Positions 41,901 to 49,981 of a stretch of DNA of 64,000 bases are shown piece after piece (position 1 is the stretch's first letter; the number at the start of each line of letters is the position of its first letter). This DNA comes from Gluconobacter aidae (lineage in GTDB: Bacteria > Pseudomonadota > Alphaproteobacteria > Acetobacterales > Acetobacteraceae): the NCBI RefSeq assembly GCF_009547075.1, contig NZ_WIPH01000009.1:28404-92403 (forward strand), given 5' to 3'. A program made the translations under genes and the position numbers. The notes below the pieces were generated by a model, which saw nothing but the letters and a program-made list of their open reading frames with translations, did not search any database and had not been told where the DNA came from.

Positions 41901-44016
41901 GAACCGGGATGACCGCCTGTCGCGCAAGCGCATCGAGCGCCTGAAGGAGGGGATGGAAGCCAAGCTGAAGGCCCTGTCCAGCCGCAAGGACGATCTCGTG
42001 CATCTCGGCGAGATCGGGGTGGACCAGATCCTCGTGGACGAGGCGCAGCAGTTCCGCAAACTGTCTTTCGGCACGAACCAGTCCGATCTGAAGGGGATCG
42101 ACCCGAACGGCAGCCAGCGCGCCTGGGATCTGTTCGTCAAAACGCGCTACCTCGCAAAGCGTAATCCCGAGCGCGTGCTGGTGATGGCGTCAGGCTCGCC
42201 GATCACCAACACCCTGGGGGAGATGTTCTCGATCCAGCGGTTCATGGATCTGCCAGCCCTTGTCGAGCGTGGTCTGCACGAGTTCGACGCCTGGGCCGCA
42301 AGTTTTGGCGAGACCCGCACGGAACTGGAGCTTCAGCCGAGCGGGCTTTACAAGCCTGTCACGCGGTTCTCCGAGTTCGTGAACGTCGCCGATCTGATGG
42401 CGATGTATCGCGACTTTGCCGACGTGGTGCAGCAGGACGACCTGCGACGCTACGTCAAACTGCCAGAGGTGGCGGGCGGCAGGCGTGAGATCGTCGTGGC
42501 CGATAGTGGGGACGCCTTCCGCGAGTATCAGAAGACGCTCGCCGAGCGGATCAAGACGATTGAAGAGCGCACGGGCAAGCCCAAGAAGGGTGACGACATC
42601 CTGTTGTCCGTCATCACCGATGCCCGGCACGCTGCCATCGACCTGCGTTTCGTGCGGAACTGGGCGGAGAATGACAACGGCAACAAGCTGAACGTCATGA
42701 TTCGCAAGGTCTTCCAGATCTGGCAGGACACGTCGGCCAATCGCTACACCGACCCGGAGACGGGACGGGAGTACGACCTGCCGGGTGCCACGCAGATGAT
42801 CTTCTCGGATCTGGGAACGGAATCCGCCCTGGAGACACGCGGTTTCTCGGCCTATCGCTGGATCCGCGACGAGCTGATCCGCATGGGCGTGCCGCGCGAC
42901 GAGATCGCCTTCATGCAGCACTACAAGAAGAGCACGGCCAAGCAGGCGCTCTTTCGTGACATGAACTCCGGACGCAAGCGGATCCTGATCGGGTCTTCAG
43001 CGACCATGGGAACGGGTGTGAACGCGCAGCAGCGGCTGATTGCCCTGCATCACCTCGATGTGCCCTGGCTGGTCTCGGACATCATCCAGCGCGAGGGCCG
43101 GATCGAGCGGCAGGGTAACCAGAACCCGGTGATCCAGCTCTACGCCTACGCTCTGAAGGGGTCGGTGGACGCGACGAACTGGCAGATGCTGGAGCGCAAG
43201 CAGAAGTTCATCTGCCTTGCCATGTCCGGAGACCGGACGATCCGCCGTCTGGAAGATGTGGGGGCGGAAGCCAACCAGTTCGCCATGGCCAAGGCGCTTG
43301 CGTCAGGGGATGAACGCCTGATGCAGAAGGCCGGACTGGAGGCCGAGCTGGCGCGTCTGGAACGGTTGCAGGCCGCGCATCACGACGATCAGTATAACGT
43401 CCGTCGCGCCATCGACCGCGCCGAGCGTGACCGTGAGACAGCGCAGGCCGTGATCCCGCGTCTTCAGAACGACATCGCAAAGCGTGAGCCGACACGCGGT
43501 GAAGCGTTCCGGCTGGTGCGTAAGGACCGGGAGATGACCGAGCGTGAGAAGGCCGGTCAGTGGCTCCTCTCGCAGGCCCGTCTCGCCGCGAAGTCCGGAG
43601 AGAAAGGCAAGTGGACGCTCGGCACGATCGGCGGCTTCGAGATCCTGTGCGAGACCTGGCGCACCCGCTTTGACGGCGAGGAGACGTGGGACGCGACCCT
43701 CGGTCTTGTGCTGGACGGGCGGATCCTCGGCATGGACTTTGACCGCGAGACAAGCCCGGTCGGGCTGGTCAGCCGCATCGAGAACGCATTGTTGCGGTTC
43801 GAGGCGGAACTGGCGGACGCACGCCGTCAGGTGGAGGAAGCCGAGCGCAAGCTGCCCGGCTACCGCGCCCGTGTGGGTCTGGCCTTCCCGGAGGCGGCGC
43901 TGTTGCAGGAGAAACGCGAGGCCATGGCGGCCCTTGAGGCGGATCTGGCAGCCGATACGCAGCGCCGTGAGGAAGCGGAAGAGGCTGAAGCAAAGGCCGC
44001 GCTCGAAGCTACGTGA
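38908..44016 (+). CDS. DarB-like giant: N6-adenine methyltransferase plus SF2 helicase
   Basis: 1702 aa. An N-terminal methyltransferase has LEPGCGTG (181-188) and catalytic NPPF (246-249). A long linker follows. Then an SF2/SNF2-like helicase has Walker A AVGSGKTF near 885, motif II VDEAQQFRKL near 1043, MASGSPITNTLGEMFSIQRF, and motif VI QREGRIERQGNQN. The C-terminal 250 residues are coiled-coil-like. This matches the DarB-type methylase-helicase fusions carried by phage P1 and many large plasmids, thought to protect incoming DNA from host restriction. Length and order agree. No separate restriction gene is adjacent. Confidence 0.88.
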   Translation: MSMSQLSFFDTSALGGSQSNLYWGDLPGDRALEEAAAAVRQATQAPAPIPAVLPKVDFVLSGTRGLAQGWKERARDNLAAIRLLATLEAEDRNASAEEQAVLARFTGFGAGELANSLFPRAGETFRSGWEEIGSQLEALTSQQERAGLARATQYAHYTPELIVHAMWDLVAQMGFRGGRALEPGCGTGLFMASVPPKLAPKTAWTAIENDPLTARITRKLFPNQWVRSEDFTTARLAERYDLVIGNPPFSNRTVRGTDELGRLGLSLHDYFIARSISRLRPGALAMFVTSRWTMDKSDAGARRTIFETADFVGGARLPAGAMRDDAGTDVVVDVLVFRRRAPGEDAGDATWLDVAALEDTDQGEGPLRINRYFAENGQQVLGRHDWTSGQFGPEYTCKANPLQMLDEALPLALGRLSSLARFPAPQTLDVATVQDNHAAQIGTAADGALLKEGSYLLHKGALHQIIDGETVLVKVKKGEQKEGIFQKHAAIIKGLIPVRDAARLVLRAQVENLPYSAHQADLKRAYQAFARQFGPINLTNTTTRVDEETGEEKSTQRRPNLQPFYDDPDVWLVSSIEEYDEKSQTGRPGPIFSERVIQAPSEPEVHGAHDALAVSLHETGGVDVERMAELLGRPGEEVLAELGSSVYLDPIRSTGGREVWVTADEALSGAVRTKLAQAREAAERDRRYLRNVAALEEVQPEDLRPSDITARLGAPWIPVPDVEAFVAEVMGVRTTIHHTMEVATWSVDKSGFSGKAEATSVWGTQRRHAGDLLDDALNQASPKIWDTWRDVNGEHRELNTKETEAAKEKLAAIKTAFEMWVWQDTDRAERLVRLYNDAFNNLVPRTFDGSHLKLPGASTAISLRDHQKRVIWRIIAKGSTYMAHAVGSGKTFSMCAAVMEQKRLGLISKGMIVVPGHCLAQMAREFMMLYPNAQILVADETNFVKDKRQRFLARAATGNWDAIVITHDAFKFVPVESAFEQEMVEDQIASYESLLENVNRDDRLSRKRIERLKEGMEAKLKALSSRKDDLVHLGEIGVDQILVDEAQQFRKLSFGTNQSDLKGIDPNGSQRAWDLFVKTRYLAKRNPERVLVMASGSPITNTLGEMFSIQRFMDLPALVERGLHEFDAWAASFGETRTELELQPSGLYKPVTRFSEFVNVADLMAMYRDFADVVQQDDLRRYVKLPEVAGGRREIVVADSGDAFREYQKTLAERIKTIEERTGKPKKGDDILLSVITDARHAAIDLRFVRNWAENDNGNKLNVMIRKVFQIWQDTSANRYTDPETGREYDLPGATQMIFSDLGTESALETRGFSAYRWIRDELIRMGVPRDEIAFMQHYKKSTAKQALFRDMNSGRKRILIGSSATMGTGVNAQQRLIALHHLDVPWLVSDIIQREGRIERQGNQNPVIQLYAYALKGSVDATNWQMLERKQKFICLAMSGDRTIRRLEDVGAEANQFAMAKALASGDERLMQKAGLEAELARLERLQAAHHDDQYNVRRAIDRAERDRETAQAVIPRLQNDIAKREPTRGEAFRLVRKDREMTEREKAGQWLLSQARLAAKSGEKGKWTLGTIGGFEILCETWRTRFDGEETWDATLGLVLDGRILGMDFDRETSPVGLVSRIENALLRFEAELADARRQVEEAERKLPGYRARVGLAFPEAALLQEKREAMAALEADLAADTQRREEAEEAEAKAALEAT

Positions 44017-44208
44017 AAATTGGGAAGATAGTCAGAAATGGAGGGGAAGTGGTAGGTCCGCTATTAGATCAGATGATCGTCAAGCGGACATGGAGATGAA
44101 AGACGTTTGGACCGGCTTGGTGTCTATGTTGATCATATCAGCCAGATTAACTACCATACTTAGTATGATCTTTTGAGGTCGTTGTCTGAATAATGGAGTG
44201 AAAGCATT

Positions 44209-44403
44209 ATGAGAAGTTTTCGAGAATGTACTTTATGGGGCGATATGAGTTCTGATCGCACTTCTGATCAATACCCTGTCGAAAAATTATGTCTTTCTTG
44301 CATTAGGAAATTTTCCAAGCCTGATCAAGAAGTAATTGTGTCAGTAGGGCCAGATGCAGGTAAAGGTCCGGGAGCAGAGTGCTATTTTTCCGAAACGCAC
44401 TAA
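44209..44403 (+). CDS. Small hypothetical protein
   Basis: 64 aa: MRSFRECTLWGDMSSDRTS, then a CLSCIRKF zinc-type pair and an EVIVSVGPDAGKGP turn. A GGAGTG lies about 12 nt before the ATG. Composition is close to the AT-rich dGTPase segment to its right, toward which it converges. Unrecognised and possibly expressed. Confidence 0.5.
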   Translation: MRSFRECTLWGDMSSDRTSDQYPVEKLCLSCIRKFSKPDQEVIVSVGPDAGKGPGAECYFSETH

Positions 44404-44433
44404 ATGCCTATTTGAGTTTTGGCCAAATATAAC

Positions 44434-44473
44434 CTGGTCTTAAGAATTTTTATAGCTAAACTCTTAAGACCAG
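44434..44473. terminator. Bidirectional terminator between convergent genes
   Basis: CTGGTCTTAAGA (44434-44445) and TCTTAAGACCAG (44462-44473) form a perfect 12-bp stem with a 16-nt AT-rich loop, between the small plus-strand gene and the minus-strand dGTPase gene. T-rich sequence follows on both sides. Confidence 0.7.
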
Positions 44474-44485
44474 TCGATTTCTCTT

Positions 44486-45835
44486 CTAAATTGGCTTGAA
44501 CATGCTTTGAGCTGTGTTCGAATGCAATCTCTCGTAGAATTCCACAGCGTAGCGATCAGTCATACCTGCGACAAAGTCACATATAAGTCTTTTCTGCGCC
44601 GATAGGCAAGAAGCTTTCTCGTGCTCTAACAAGATGTCCTCAGGCAAAAGATGTTTCCCGCCCGCACTTGAAAAACTATTGAAAATAGATTTTACTATTT
44701 CATATCCTCTATACTCTGGAACTTTAACTATAGGCGAACTTATCATAGCCAAATATGTATAGTTTTTTAACACTTCTACTATTAACTTATTTTCACGTTT
44801 AATTTTTATTGTGCTCAAAGCTGGGTTGTTCTTGTCATAAAAATCCATATCGATACCATTTATAGAATTTCCGACTAATGTCGATGAAAATTTGGTTCGT
44901 GCATATGCTGAATTGGAAAGACTTTTGTACATTTTATTGACATCAATAAAAGAATCAAAATCATTTATTGGATAGTTCTTTGCATCACCAGAAAATACTC
45001 CTTCGAGAACCGATTTTATATCTTTTACACTCACCTCTTCTTTGAAAATATCTGTTAATTTAGCCGATAGCTTGTAAAACAAAGTATCCGGCGAGCTAAA
45101 TATTTTTACCGGATCAAGGAGGCCAGCCTTGAAGCAATCTTCAAGATCATAAGTGGAATAAGCTATATCATCAGCTATATCCATTATTTGACATTCTATA
45201 GTCTTAAATTTACTGGGTAAACCATCTCCTCTTAAAACATTACGCTTTATTTTTTTTACAAGTTCAGATTCTTCTATATAATAACCTTTGCATAATTTTT
45301 CATCATGGGCTCTAATTTCTGGAATTAAGTTATCATATTTTATAACTCCAGCTAGTGTTCTGTAAGTCAAATTCAATCCATAACTGACGCCACCTTCAAC
45401 AACCTTTTTCTCAATTTTTGATAAAATACGTAATGTCTGTGCATTACCTTCAAACCCTCCAGCCGATTTCATACAATCGTCAAGGGCGCGCTCGCCATTG
45501 TGCCCGAAGGGTGGATGTCCAAGGTCATGCACCAAAGAGCACGTCGCAATCAAGTCGCTATCGAGCGGATTGTTTTGGAGATCTGCACATGTAGCATTCA
45601 GTCTAGACGCTATTCCGCGAGCAATCTGAGATACTTCTAAACTATGAGTAAGCCTACTTCTAAAAAAATCTGACTCATGCAATGGAAATACCTGTGTTTT
45701 CCCTTGTAGTCGGCGGAAACTTGGCGAATGAATAACCCGCCCATAATCGCGGAAAAATTCAGACCTTCCTGGTGTTGCCGATGGGCCTTGAGGAAATGGG
45801 CGTTGAGTATCTTCTTTAGAATACAAATAAGACAT
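44486..45835 (-). CDS. dGTPase-like HD-domain deoxynucleotide triphosphohydrolase
   Basis: 449 aa, standard dGTPase length. The opening YGRVIHSPSFRRLQGKTQVF and the HD site are typical: H64 (RLTHSLEV), H103-D104 (LVHDLGHPPFGHNGE) and the later aspartate in QIMDIADDIAYSTYDLED. The family hydrolyses dGTP to deoxyguanosine and triphosphate. Depleting dNTPs this way is an established phage-defence strategy for some members. The gene is AT-rich and unlike the backbone, so recently acquired. A 55-aa gene lies 12 nt upstream in the same operon. Confidence 0.9.
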   Translation of the reverse strand: MSYLYSKEDTQRPFPQGPSATPGRSEFFRDYGRVIHSPSFRRLQGKTQVFPLHESDFFRSRLTHSLEVSQIARGIASRLNATCADLQNNPLDSDLIATCSLVHDLGHPPFGHNGERALDDCMKSAGGFEGNAQTLRILSKIEKKVVEGGVSYGLNLTYRTLAGVIKYDNLIPEIRAHDEKLCKGYYIEESELVKKIKRNVLRGDGLPSKFKTIECQIMDIADDIAYSTYDLEDCFKAGLLDPVKIFSSPDTLFYKLSAKLTDIFKEEVSVKDIKSVLEGVFSGDAKNYPINDFDSFIDVNKMYKSLSNSAYARTKFSSTLVGNSINGIDMDFYDKNNPALSTIKIKRENKLIVEVLKNYTYLAMISSPIVKVPEYRGYEIVKSIFNSFSSAGGKHLLPEDILLEHEKASCLSAQKRLICDFVAGMTDRYAVEFYERLHSNTAQSMFKPI

Positions 45836-45847
45836 ATCAATATCTAT

Positions 45848-46015
45848 TCAACTATATATTTCTTGAAAGTGCGATTGTGCATATGAAATTGTTATTTCTA
45901 TAAACTCAATATTTCTCGAATCAATATTATGTTCACATTTTATTTCTTTTTCTTTTTTAATTTTGCGATGCTCATCATCGAGTATTTTTGATATTTGATC
46001 GTGAATTGAAGTCAT
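45848..46015 (-). CDS. 55-aa protein upstream of the dGTPase gene
   Basis: Found by reading the minus strand directly: ATG at 46015, stop TGA at 45848, 12 nt before the dGTPase ATG, with GGGGATAG upstream as ribosome site. It starts MTSIHDQISKILDDEHRKIK; the middle is very Lys/Glu-rich (KKEKEIKCEHN) and the end is a predicted strand-helix. No family recognised. It could regulate or inhibit the dGTPase, or be a leader peptide. Confidence 0.55.
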   Translation of the reverse strand: MTSIHDQISKILDDEHRKIKKEKEIKCEHNIDSRNIEFIEITISYAQSHFQEIYS

Positions 46016-46631
46016 TTTCTATCCCCTGTATTGGTGTGTTATACAGAACAATATGATAATAAACGCTTTCATCCCAACCGACAAGATTGGAAAGCCCCCA
46101 TAAATAGTTCATAAATACACTTTATATATTTATTGTTGTTTCTATATACATGCTATCCTCTGCAAGCACTATGAATGCCTTATACTGAGTAATATATCAA
46201 AACACGCAGATGATCTGGGTCGTCAGCATCTTTCAGGCGGGATTATGTCCCTCGAATTTTATGTGCTTGCCGGGGACCAGTTCTTTCAATTTGGTATGAC
46301 GCTGGCTGTACGCTTGGAGCGTGGTCGTTCCCACCTTTTAAAACTCTACCCAAAGCCGGGCCTGCGCGATCTCTGGACGAGCAGAAACTTGTCGGCTTAT
46401 GCAGCTATCCTACACTGTCATGCCAAAGGACGACTGAGCATCACTACAGGTTCGGGCGACGTGCTCCAGTAGCCCAAGGTGTAGCCTTATTTGGATTAGC
46501 CGACCGCCTCACTAAGCGCGAGGCACTCTTTCCGTATGAGGGGGAAAGGACTAAAGAAATTTCTCTGTATTTTTATCTAGGTTCTTGGTGTTTACGTAGG
46601 CTGCCAAACCTATAGAAAATGCATAAGGACT
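46016..46631. other. Gene-poor stretch between the dGTPase operon and the GHKL module
   Basis: 616 bp. The left part is AT-rich and would hold the promoter of the minus-strand dGTPase operon. A 75-aa plus-strand frame (46245-46472) has no good ribosome site and no recognisable features. The rest shows nothing clear. Confidence 0.5.
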
Positions 46632-46748
46632 TCACGGACAAGCCAACCAGTTGAGCCAGATCCGTAATTCATCCCCTTTGAGAAGATGTTGAGGATGTTC
46701 CAGCGATTTGATTAATTCGACCGCTTGTCGCAGAAGTTTTGCCTTCAT
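46632..46748 (-). CDS. 38-aa protein downstream of the GHKL-nuclease gene
   Basis: It starts MKAKLLRQAVELIKSLEHPQ and ends WLNWLACP. The ATG at 46748 lies 38 nt after the GHKL gene stop, with GAGAGG as ribosome site. A single amphipathic helix dominates. It may be a small partner or a chance frame. Confidence 0.4.
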   Translation of the reverse strand: MKAKLLRQAVELIKSLEHPQHLLKGDELRIWLNWLACP

Positions 46749-46785
46749 TGTTGATGCCTCTCGCCGAAATGAGCTTCGACAACCA

Positions 46786-48774
46786 TCAAGCCGTTGCGTT
46801 GGCAATGACGGCCGCGCCCACCTCAATTTCTGAAATCGTCGTGTCTACGGACTGCTCCAGCAGTGACGGCTGCGTTGGCAAAGAGGCGTTATCAGCTTCA
46901 ACAAACCGGGCCAGAGTCGCCTTCATAAACGGCGCATCTGTCAAGCGGCGATGCAGGTTCAGCATCCGTTTCTCCGCCTGTCCGATGAAGCTACTGTAGA
47001 GCATGGGACGGATGATAGTCCGATCCCCTTCTTTCCGCTCCCCAGTTTCGGTCGGATCAATGCGGTCTCCCAGGACATATCCGAATACGGTCGTACGGTC
47101 GGTCACATAGCCTTTCTGGATCAACTCCCTGACGTACTTCCAAACCTGTGCTTTCTCATCGGTTCCTAAGATGACCCCAGGCTTTTTCAGTTCCACAATG
47201 ATTAGGACCTCTGTGCCATTTTCATTGGCATCGGCATCAAAGGACGGTCGGGCGTAAAAGCCGACGCTGCTACTCGGCGTGACAACGAAATCCGGTCGAT
47301 TCCGTGACCCTTGTTGCTGGCCATCGAACAAAGTCTTGATGACGGTAGTCATTCCCCGGTTCGAAGTGAACTCAATGCTTTCATACTGAGGACCAAAAAT
47401 CCATAGTGCCTGACCAAAAAGGGGCTGGAGTTCTTGGACTTCATCAGTCTCAGGATCCGATGTTTTGGCACGGATTTCTTCAATTAACTTCAGGCGTTTC
47501 TCTATTTCATCAAGAACAGCCTTCGCTGTGCTAATGGTCCAGCGTTCCAAGACATCGTTCCACTGGTCCAATTCGCTCGGTTTCAAGGTGTGTAACTTAG
47601 ACAATAAGCTATACTGAGATTCCGCCATCTCTAAATTGGCCAGCAACCCCATGACCTGATCGATTTGCTTCACCGAGAGGCTCGGGCAACGATCGACAAT
47701 CTGGTCAAGGAACTGCCCCCACCGCTCCCGGCTGAGCATGGGCAACTCCTTAACCACTGTCTTGTGTGCGTCTCTTACGTCTTGTTTAGCCTTGGTTCTC
47801 TTTTCCTGCGTGATGCCGAGAAGAACATCACGAATGGCACCTTGTACGGCTTCCTGGGTTGCGAGCCAGATCGGGTTGTCCACCTTGAAATCCGACCAGT
47901 CGGCCTGCACGGTAGGAGCGAGGAAGTCAGCGTAAACGATGAAGGTGTAGCGCTTAGCTTCCTCGGTTCGTCCATCGAGTACCCTTTCCTGATCTGATAA
48001 GCGCCAGCAGCACTGACCGACCAGCCGTCGATTGACCCACCACGCAATACCGTGCTGCTTGGCGGTTCTATCAGCGCGCTGGCTGTCGATCACTAAAACC
48101 TTGACTTTGCCATGTCCGGGAACATTGACATCTAATTCTTTTAGGCAATCCTTCGGTACATCGCTAAAAGACACCCTGACGCCATCGACGGAGACGACGA
48201 ATTCCGGATTGGTAAGGAAACGGGTGCTTAGCAGCGCGCGGGCATCTGCAGCCGAAAGTGAGGATGCCACCAAATGGATAGCGGAGATTTCCGTTCCATG
48301 ACCGGTAGCACTTTTGCGTAGATTTTCCTGCTGCACCTCAATGGGATTTCGGTGCCCTTGCGTCACTGTGTAAGTAGCCTCTACACCATCGCGCCATGTC
48401 CGCACTCTATAAGGTGAGGAGAACAGGAAAGCTGCGTGGCGTCCCTTTCCGTTACGGCCGTATACAGGCCGCGGCAAAGCTCCAAGCAACTCAGGTGGTG
48501 GAGATACGAATTCGCCCTGGTGGATAATACGATCATAGTCGAGAGTACGCCAGCGCACTTCAAATTGGTTCGGCGTCATGCCCACACCGTTATCTTGGAT
48601 GCGGAACAGGGCACCAGTAGAGCGATCCGGCCATTGAATCTCTACCGAGGTGGCGTAAGCATCCCAAGAATTGGCGACTAGTTCCACGAGCGCCGTTGTC
48701 GGATCGGACATGATGGCACCGGCATATCTGCCCAAAAACCGCTCATCAAAGAGAGTCCCGTGTTCGCCTGTCAT
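46786..48774 (-). CDS. GHKL (MORC-like) ATPase fused to a Shedu-like PD-(D/E)xK nuclease
   Basis: 662 aa. An N-terminal GHKL ATP-binding domain is clear: N box ALVELVANSWDAY (E31, N35, D38), G1 box DNGVGM (61-66) and G2 box GRNGKGRHAAF (106-116). A transducer and coiled-coil region reaches about residue 480. A C-terminal nuclease fold follows with RPDFVV (PD at 494-495) and IIVELKKPG (ExK at 528-530), then QVWKYVRELI, the order seen in DUF4263/Shedu nucleases. ATPase gating of a nuclease suggests a phage- or plasmid-defence protein; this role is inferred. It follows a toxin-antitoxin pair on the same strand. Confidence 0.82.
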   Translation of the reverse strand: MTGEHGTLFDERFLGRYAGAIMSDPTTALVELVANSWDAYATSVEIQWPDRSTGALFRIQDNGVGMTPNQFEVRWRTLDYDRIIHQGEFVSPPPELLGALPRPVYGRNGKGRHAAFLFSSPYRVRTWRDGVEATYTVTQGHRNPIEVQQENLRKSATGHGTEISAIHLVASSLSAADARALLSTRFLTNPEFVVSVDGVRVSFSDVPKDCLKELDVNVPGHGKVKVLVIDSQRADRTAKQHGIAWWVNRRLVGQCCWRLSDQERVLDGRTEEAKRYTFIVYADFLAPTVQADWSDFKVDNPIWLATQEAVQGAIRDVLLGITQEKRTKAKQDVRDAHKTVVKELPMLSRERWGQFLDQIVDRCPSLSVKQIDQVMGLLANLEMAESQYSLLSKLHTLKPSELDQWNDVLERWTISTAKAVLDEIEKRLKLIEEIRAKTSDPETDEVQELQPLFGQALWIFGPQYESIEFTSNRGMTTVIKTLFDGQQQGSRNRPDFVVTPSSSVGFYARPSFDADANENGTEVLIIVELKKPGVILGTDEKAQVWKYVRELIQKGYVTDRTTVFGYVLGDRIDPTETGERKEGDRTIIRPMLYSSFIGQAEKRMLNLHRRLTDAPFMKATLARFVEADNASLPTQPSLLEQSVDTTISEIEVGAAVIANATA

Positions 48775-49095
48775 GGTATTTCCGTTAAATCAGCATATTT
48801 AACTGTTGCATACCATATCTACTTCCGCCCGTCGACGCGCGGAAACCTCGGGTTTTATACAGGCTATCTTGCTCTTCTCCTCGTCATTTTCCTCTGAACC
48901 CTATTTCTGAACTAACGTATTCAGAGTCCAAAAAGCCGGAGGAATAAGCTTGTTCGATGTATCCAGACCAAACGGCTGCTTTTAGCAGTCTCTGTCCCCA
49001 AACTCGGCAGTCTCCTATCAGTACGTAAGTCACGTCCGCTATGCGGAGATCGAACGGAGCAAATGTGCGACTGAGATGAGGCGGAAGCGGTCTTC
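48775..49095. other. Gap upstream of the GHKL-nuclease gene
   Basis: 321 bp. A 71-codon minus-strand frame from a TTG overlapping the toxin stop (to 48884) is weak. The AT-rich end near 48790 probably contains the GHKL promoter. A one-mismatch AGTCGCA motif (AGTCGCACAT, minus strand, about 49066-49075) lies here. Confidence 0.4.
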
Positions 49096-49509
49096 TCAAG
49101 GATAGCGAGAAACTCGCTTTGCCGTAGGCAGAAGCTTCCGGAATTGTGTCAGTACGGGACGCATGAACGCGTCACTGAACTGACCGAGGGATGACGTGTG
49201 CTGCAAGTAATACGAGGTAGCGGTCGGATCCAGGTTGTATTCGTCCAACAGGATCCATTGGCGCAATTCCTGATCAAGGCCTGCTCGCTTTTTCTCGGTT
49301 GCCGGGACTTCGACTGCAATGCGTGGTCCAGAGGGTTGTTTCGTCGTCAGGGGAAGGAGAAGAACGTACTGACGATCATCACGTCCCACAAAGACTGCGG
49401 CAACTGCTGTTGGACGATCTTTGCGTCCTTCTGTTTCGCCATTTCCGCTCTGCCAATGCCAGAGATAAGGGTATCGCAGTACCATCCCGGGCCGAAAAGT
49501 CTGACTCAT
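49096..49509 (-). CDS. MazF/PemK-like toxin
   Basis: 137 aa. FRPGMVLRYPYLWHWQSGNG, then KDRPTAVAAVFV, VLLLPLTTKQPSGPRIAVEV and QWILLDEYNLDP follow the strand order of the MazF/PemK/CcdB barrel. Such toxins are ribonucleases or gyrase poisons. Its start overlaps the antitoxin stop by 4 nt, antitoxin first. The match is by pattern; it is more divergent than typical PemK. Confidence 0.65.
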   Translation of the reverse strand: MSQTFRPGMVLRYPYLWHWQSGNGETEGRKDRPTAVAAVFVGRDDRQYVLLLPLTTKQPSGPRIAVEVPATEKKRAGLDQELRQWILLDEYNLDPTATSYYLQHTSSLGQFSDAFMRPVLTQFRKLLPTAKRVSRYP

Positions 49510-49760
49510 GGTTCTGTGCGGGTTTCCAACAGGTACCCGTCAATCGCATTTGCTACGTCGTGCACCAGATCCTGAGGCATTTCCGTAGTGGCACCGGCAG
49601 TACGCTCTGGTGCGCTTCCCACCAATGCCTCGTATTGTTCGACACTCAGCATAACCAACCGTGGTTTGCCGCGCTGATTAATTGAAATTGGCCCTTGCAG
49701 GGCACTGGCGATGATGTCTCCGGATTTCCGGGACAAATCGCTTGTCGAGAATGTGCGCAT
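49506..49760 (-). CDS. Phd/YefM-family antitoxin
   Basis: 84 aa. FSTSDLSRKSGDIIASALQG, PISINQRGKPRLVMLSVEQYEAL is the Phd/YefM DNA-binding N-terminal fold nearly residue for residue. The C-terminal arm would bind the toxin encoded next. Expected to repress its own promoter just upstream, in the AT-rich stretch at 49775-49815. Confidence 0.88.
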   Translation of the reverse strand: MRTFSTSDLSRKSGDIIASALQGPISINQRGKPRLVMLSVEQYEALVGSAPERTAGATTEMPQDLVHDVANAIDGYLLETRTEP

Positions 49761-49844
49761 AGCGTTCTCCTTTATTTACATAAAATACAGCATTCACGGA
49801 TTTGATGCAATTTCTGAAAGAAGTGTGTTCTGAAAGGGTGAAGC

Positions 49845-49955
49845 AATAAGAGGAAAGGCGGGGCTGTCACGAACCAGCCAGCCGCGCAAGGCTCAGGCCG
49901 GGCGCGCTGCGCGCGGCCTTGCGCGGCTGGCTGGCCCGTGACGCGGGAGGGAGAT
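49845..49955 (+). repeat. Intergenic polypurine/GC-hairpin element E
   Basis: A purine run lies near 49848-49862. GTCACG-aa plus the 19-nt arm at 49874-49892 matches its exact complement at 49916-49934 plus CGTGAC (49937-49942), a near-continuous 25-bp stem. The tail GACGCGGGAG resembles element D. It precedes the ParB-like gene. Confidence 0.65.
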
Positions 49956-49981
49956 CTGAAAAATCATAGAAAGAGCGTTCC

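Noticed and set aside
44046..44064. GGTAGGTCCGCT match to the sequence at 18921
   Set aside because: A 12-bp identity is expected by chance many times in a window of this size; only the longer pair at 18918 and 20453 is worth noting.
46245..46472. 75-aa plus-strand frame
   Set aside because: No good ribosome site, no recognisable pattern, and it lies in a degenerate-looking stretch.
48884..49099. 71-aa minus-strand frame after the MazF-like toxin
   Set aside because: TTG start overlapping the toxin stop, no domain and an unusual composition; listed only as part of the gap.
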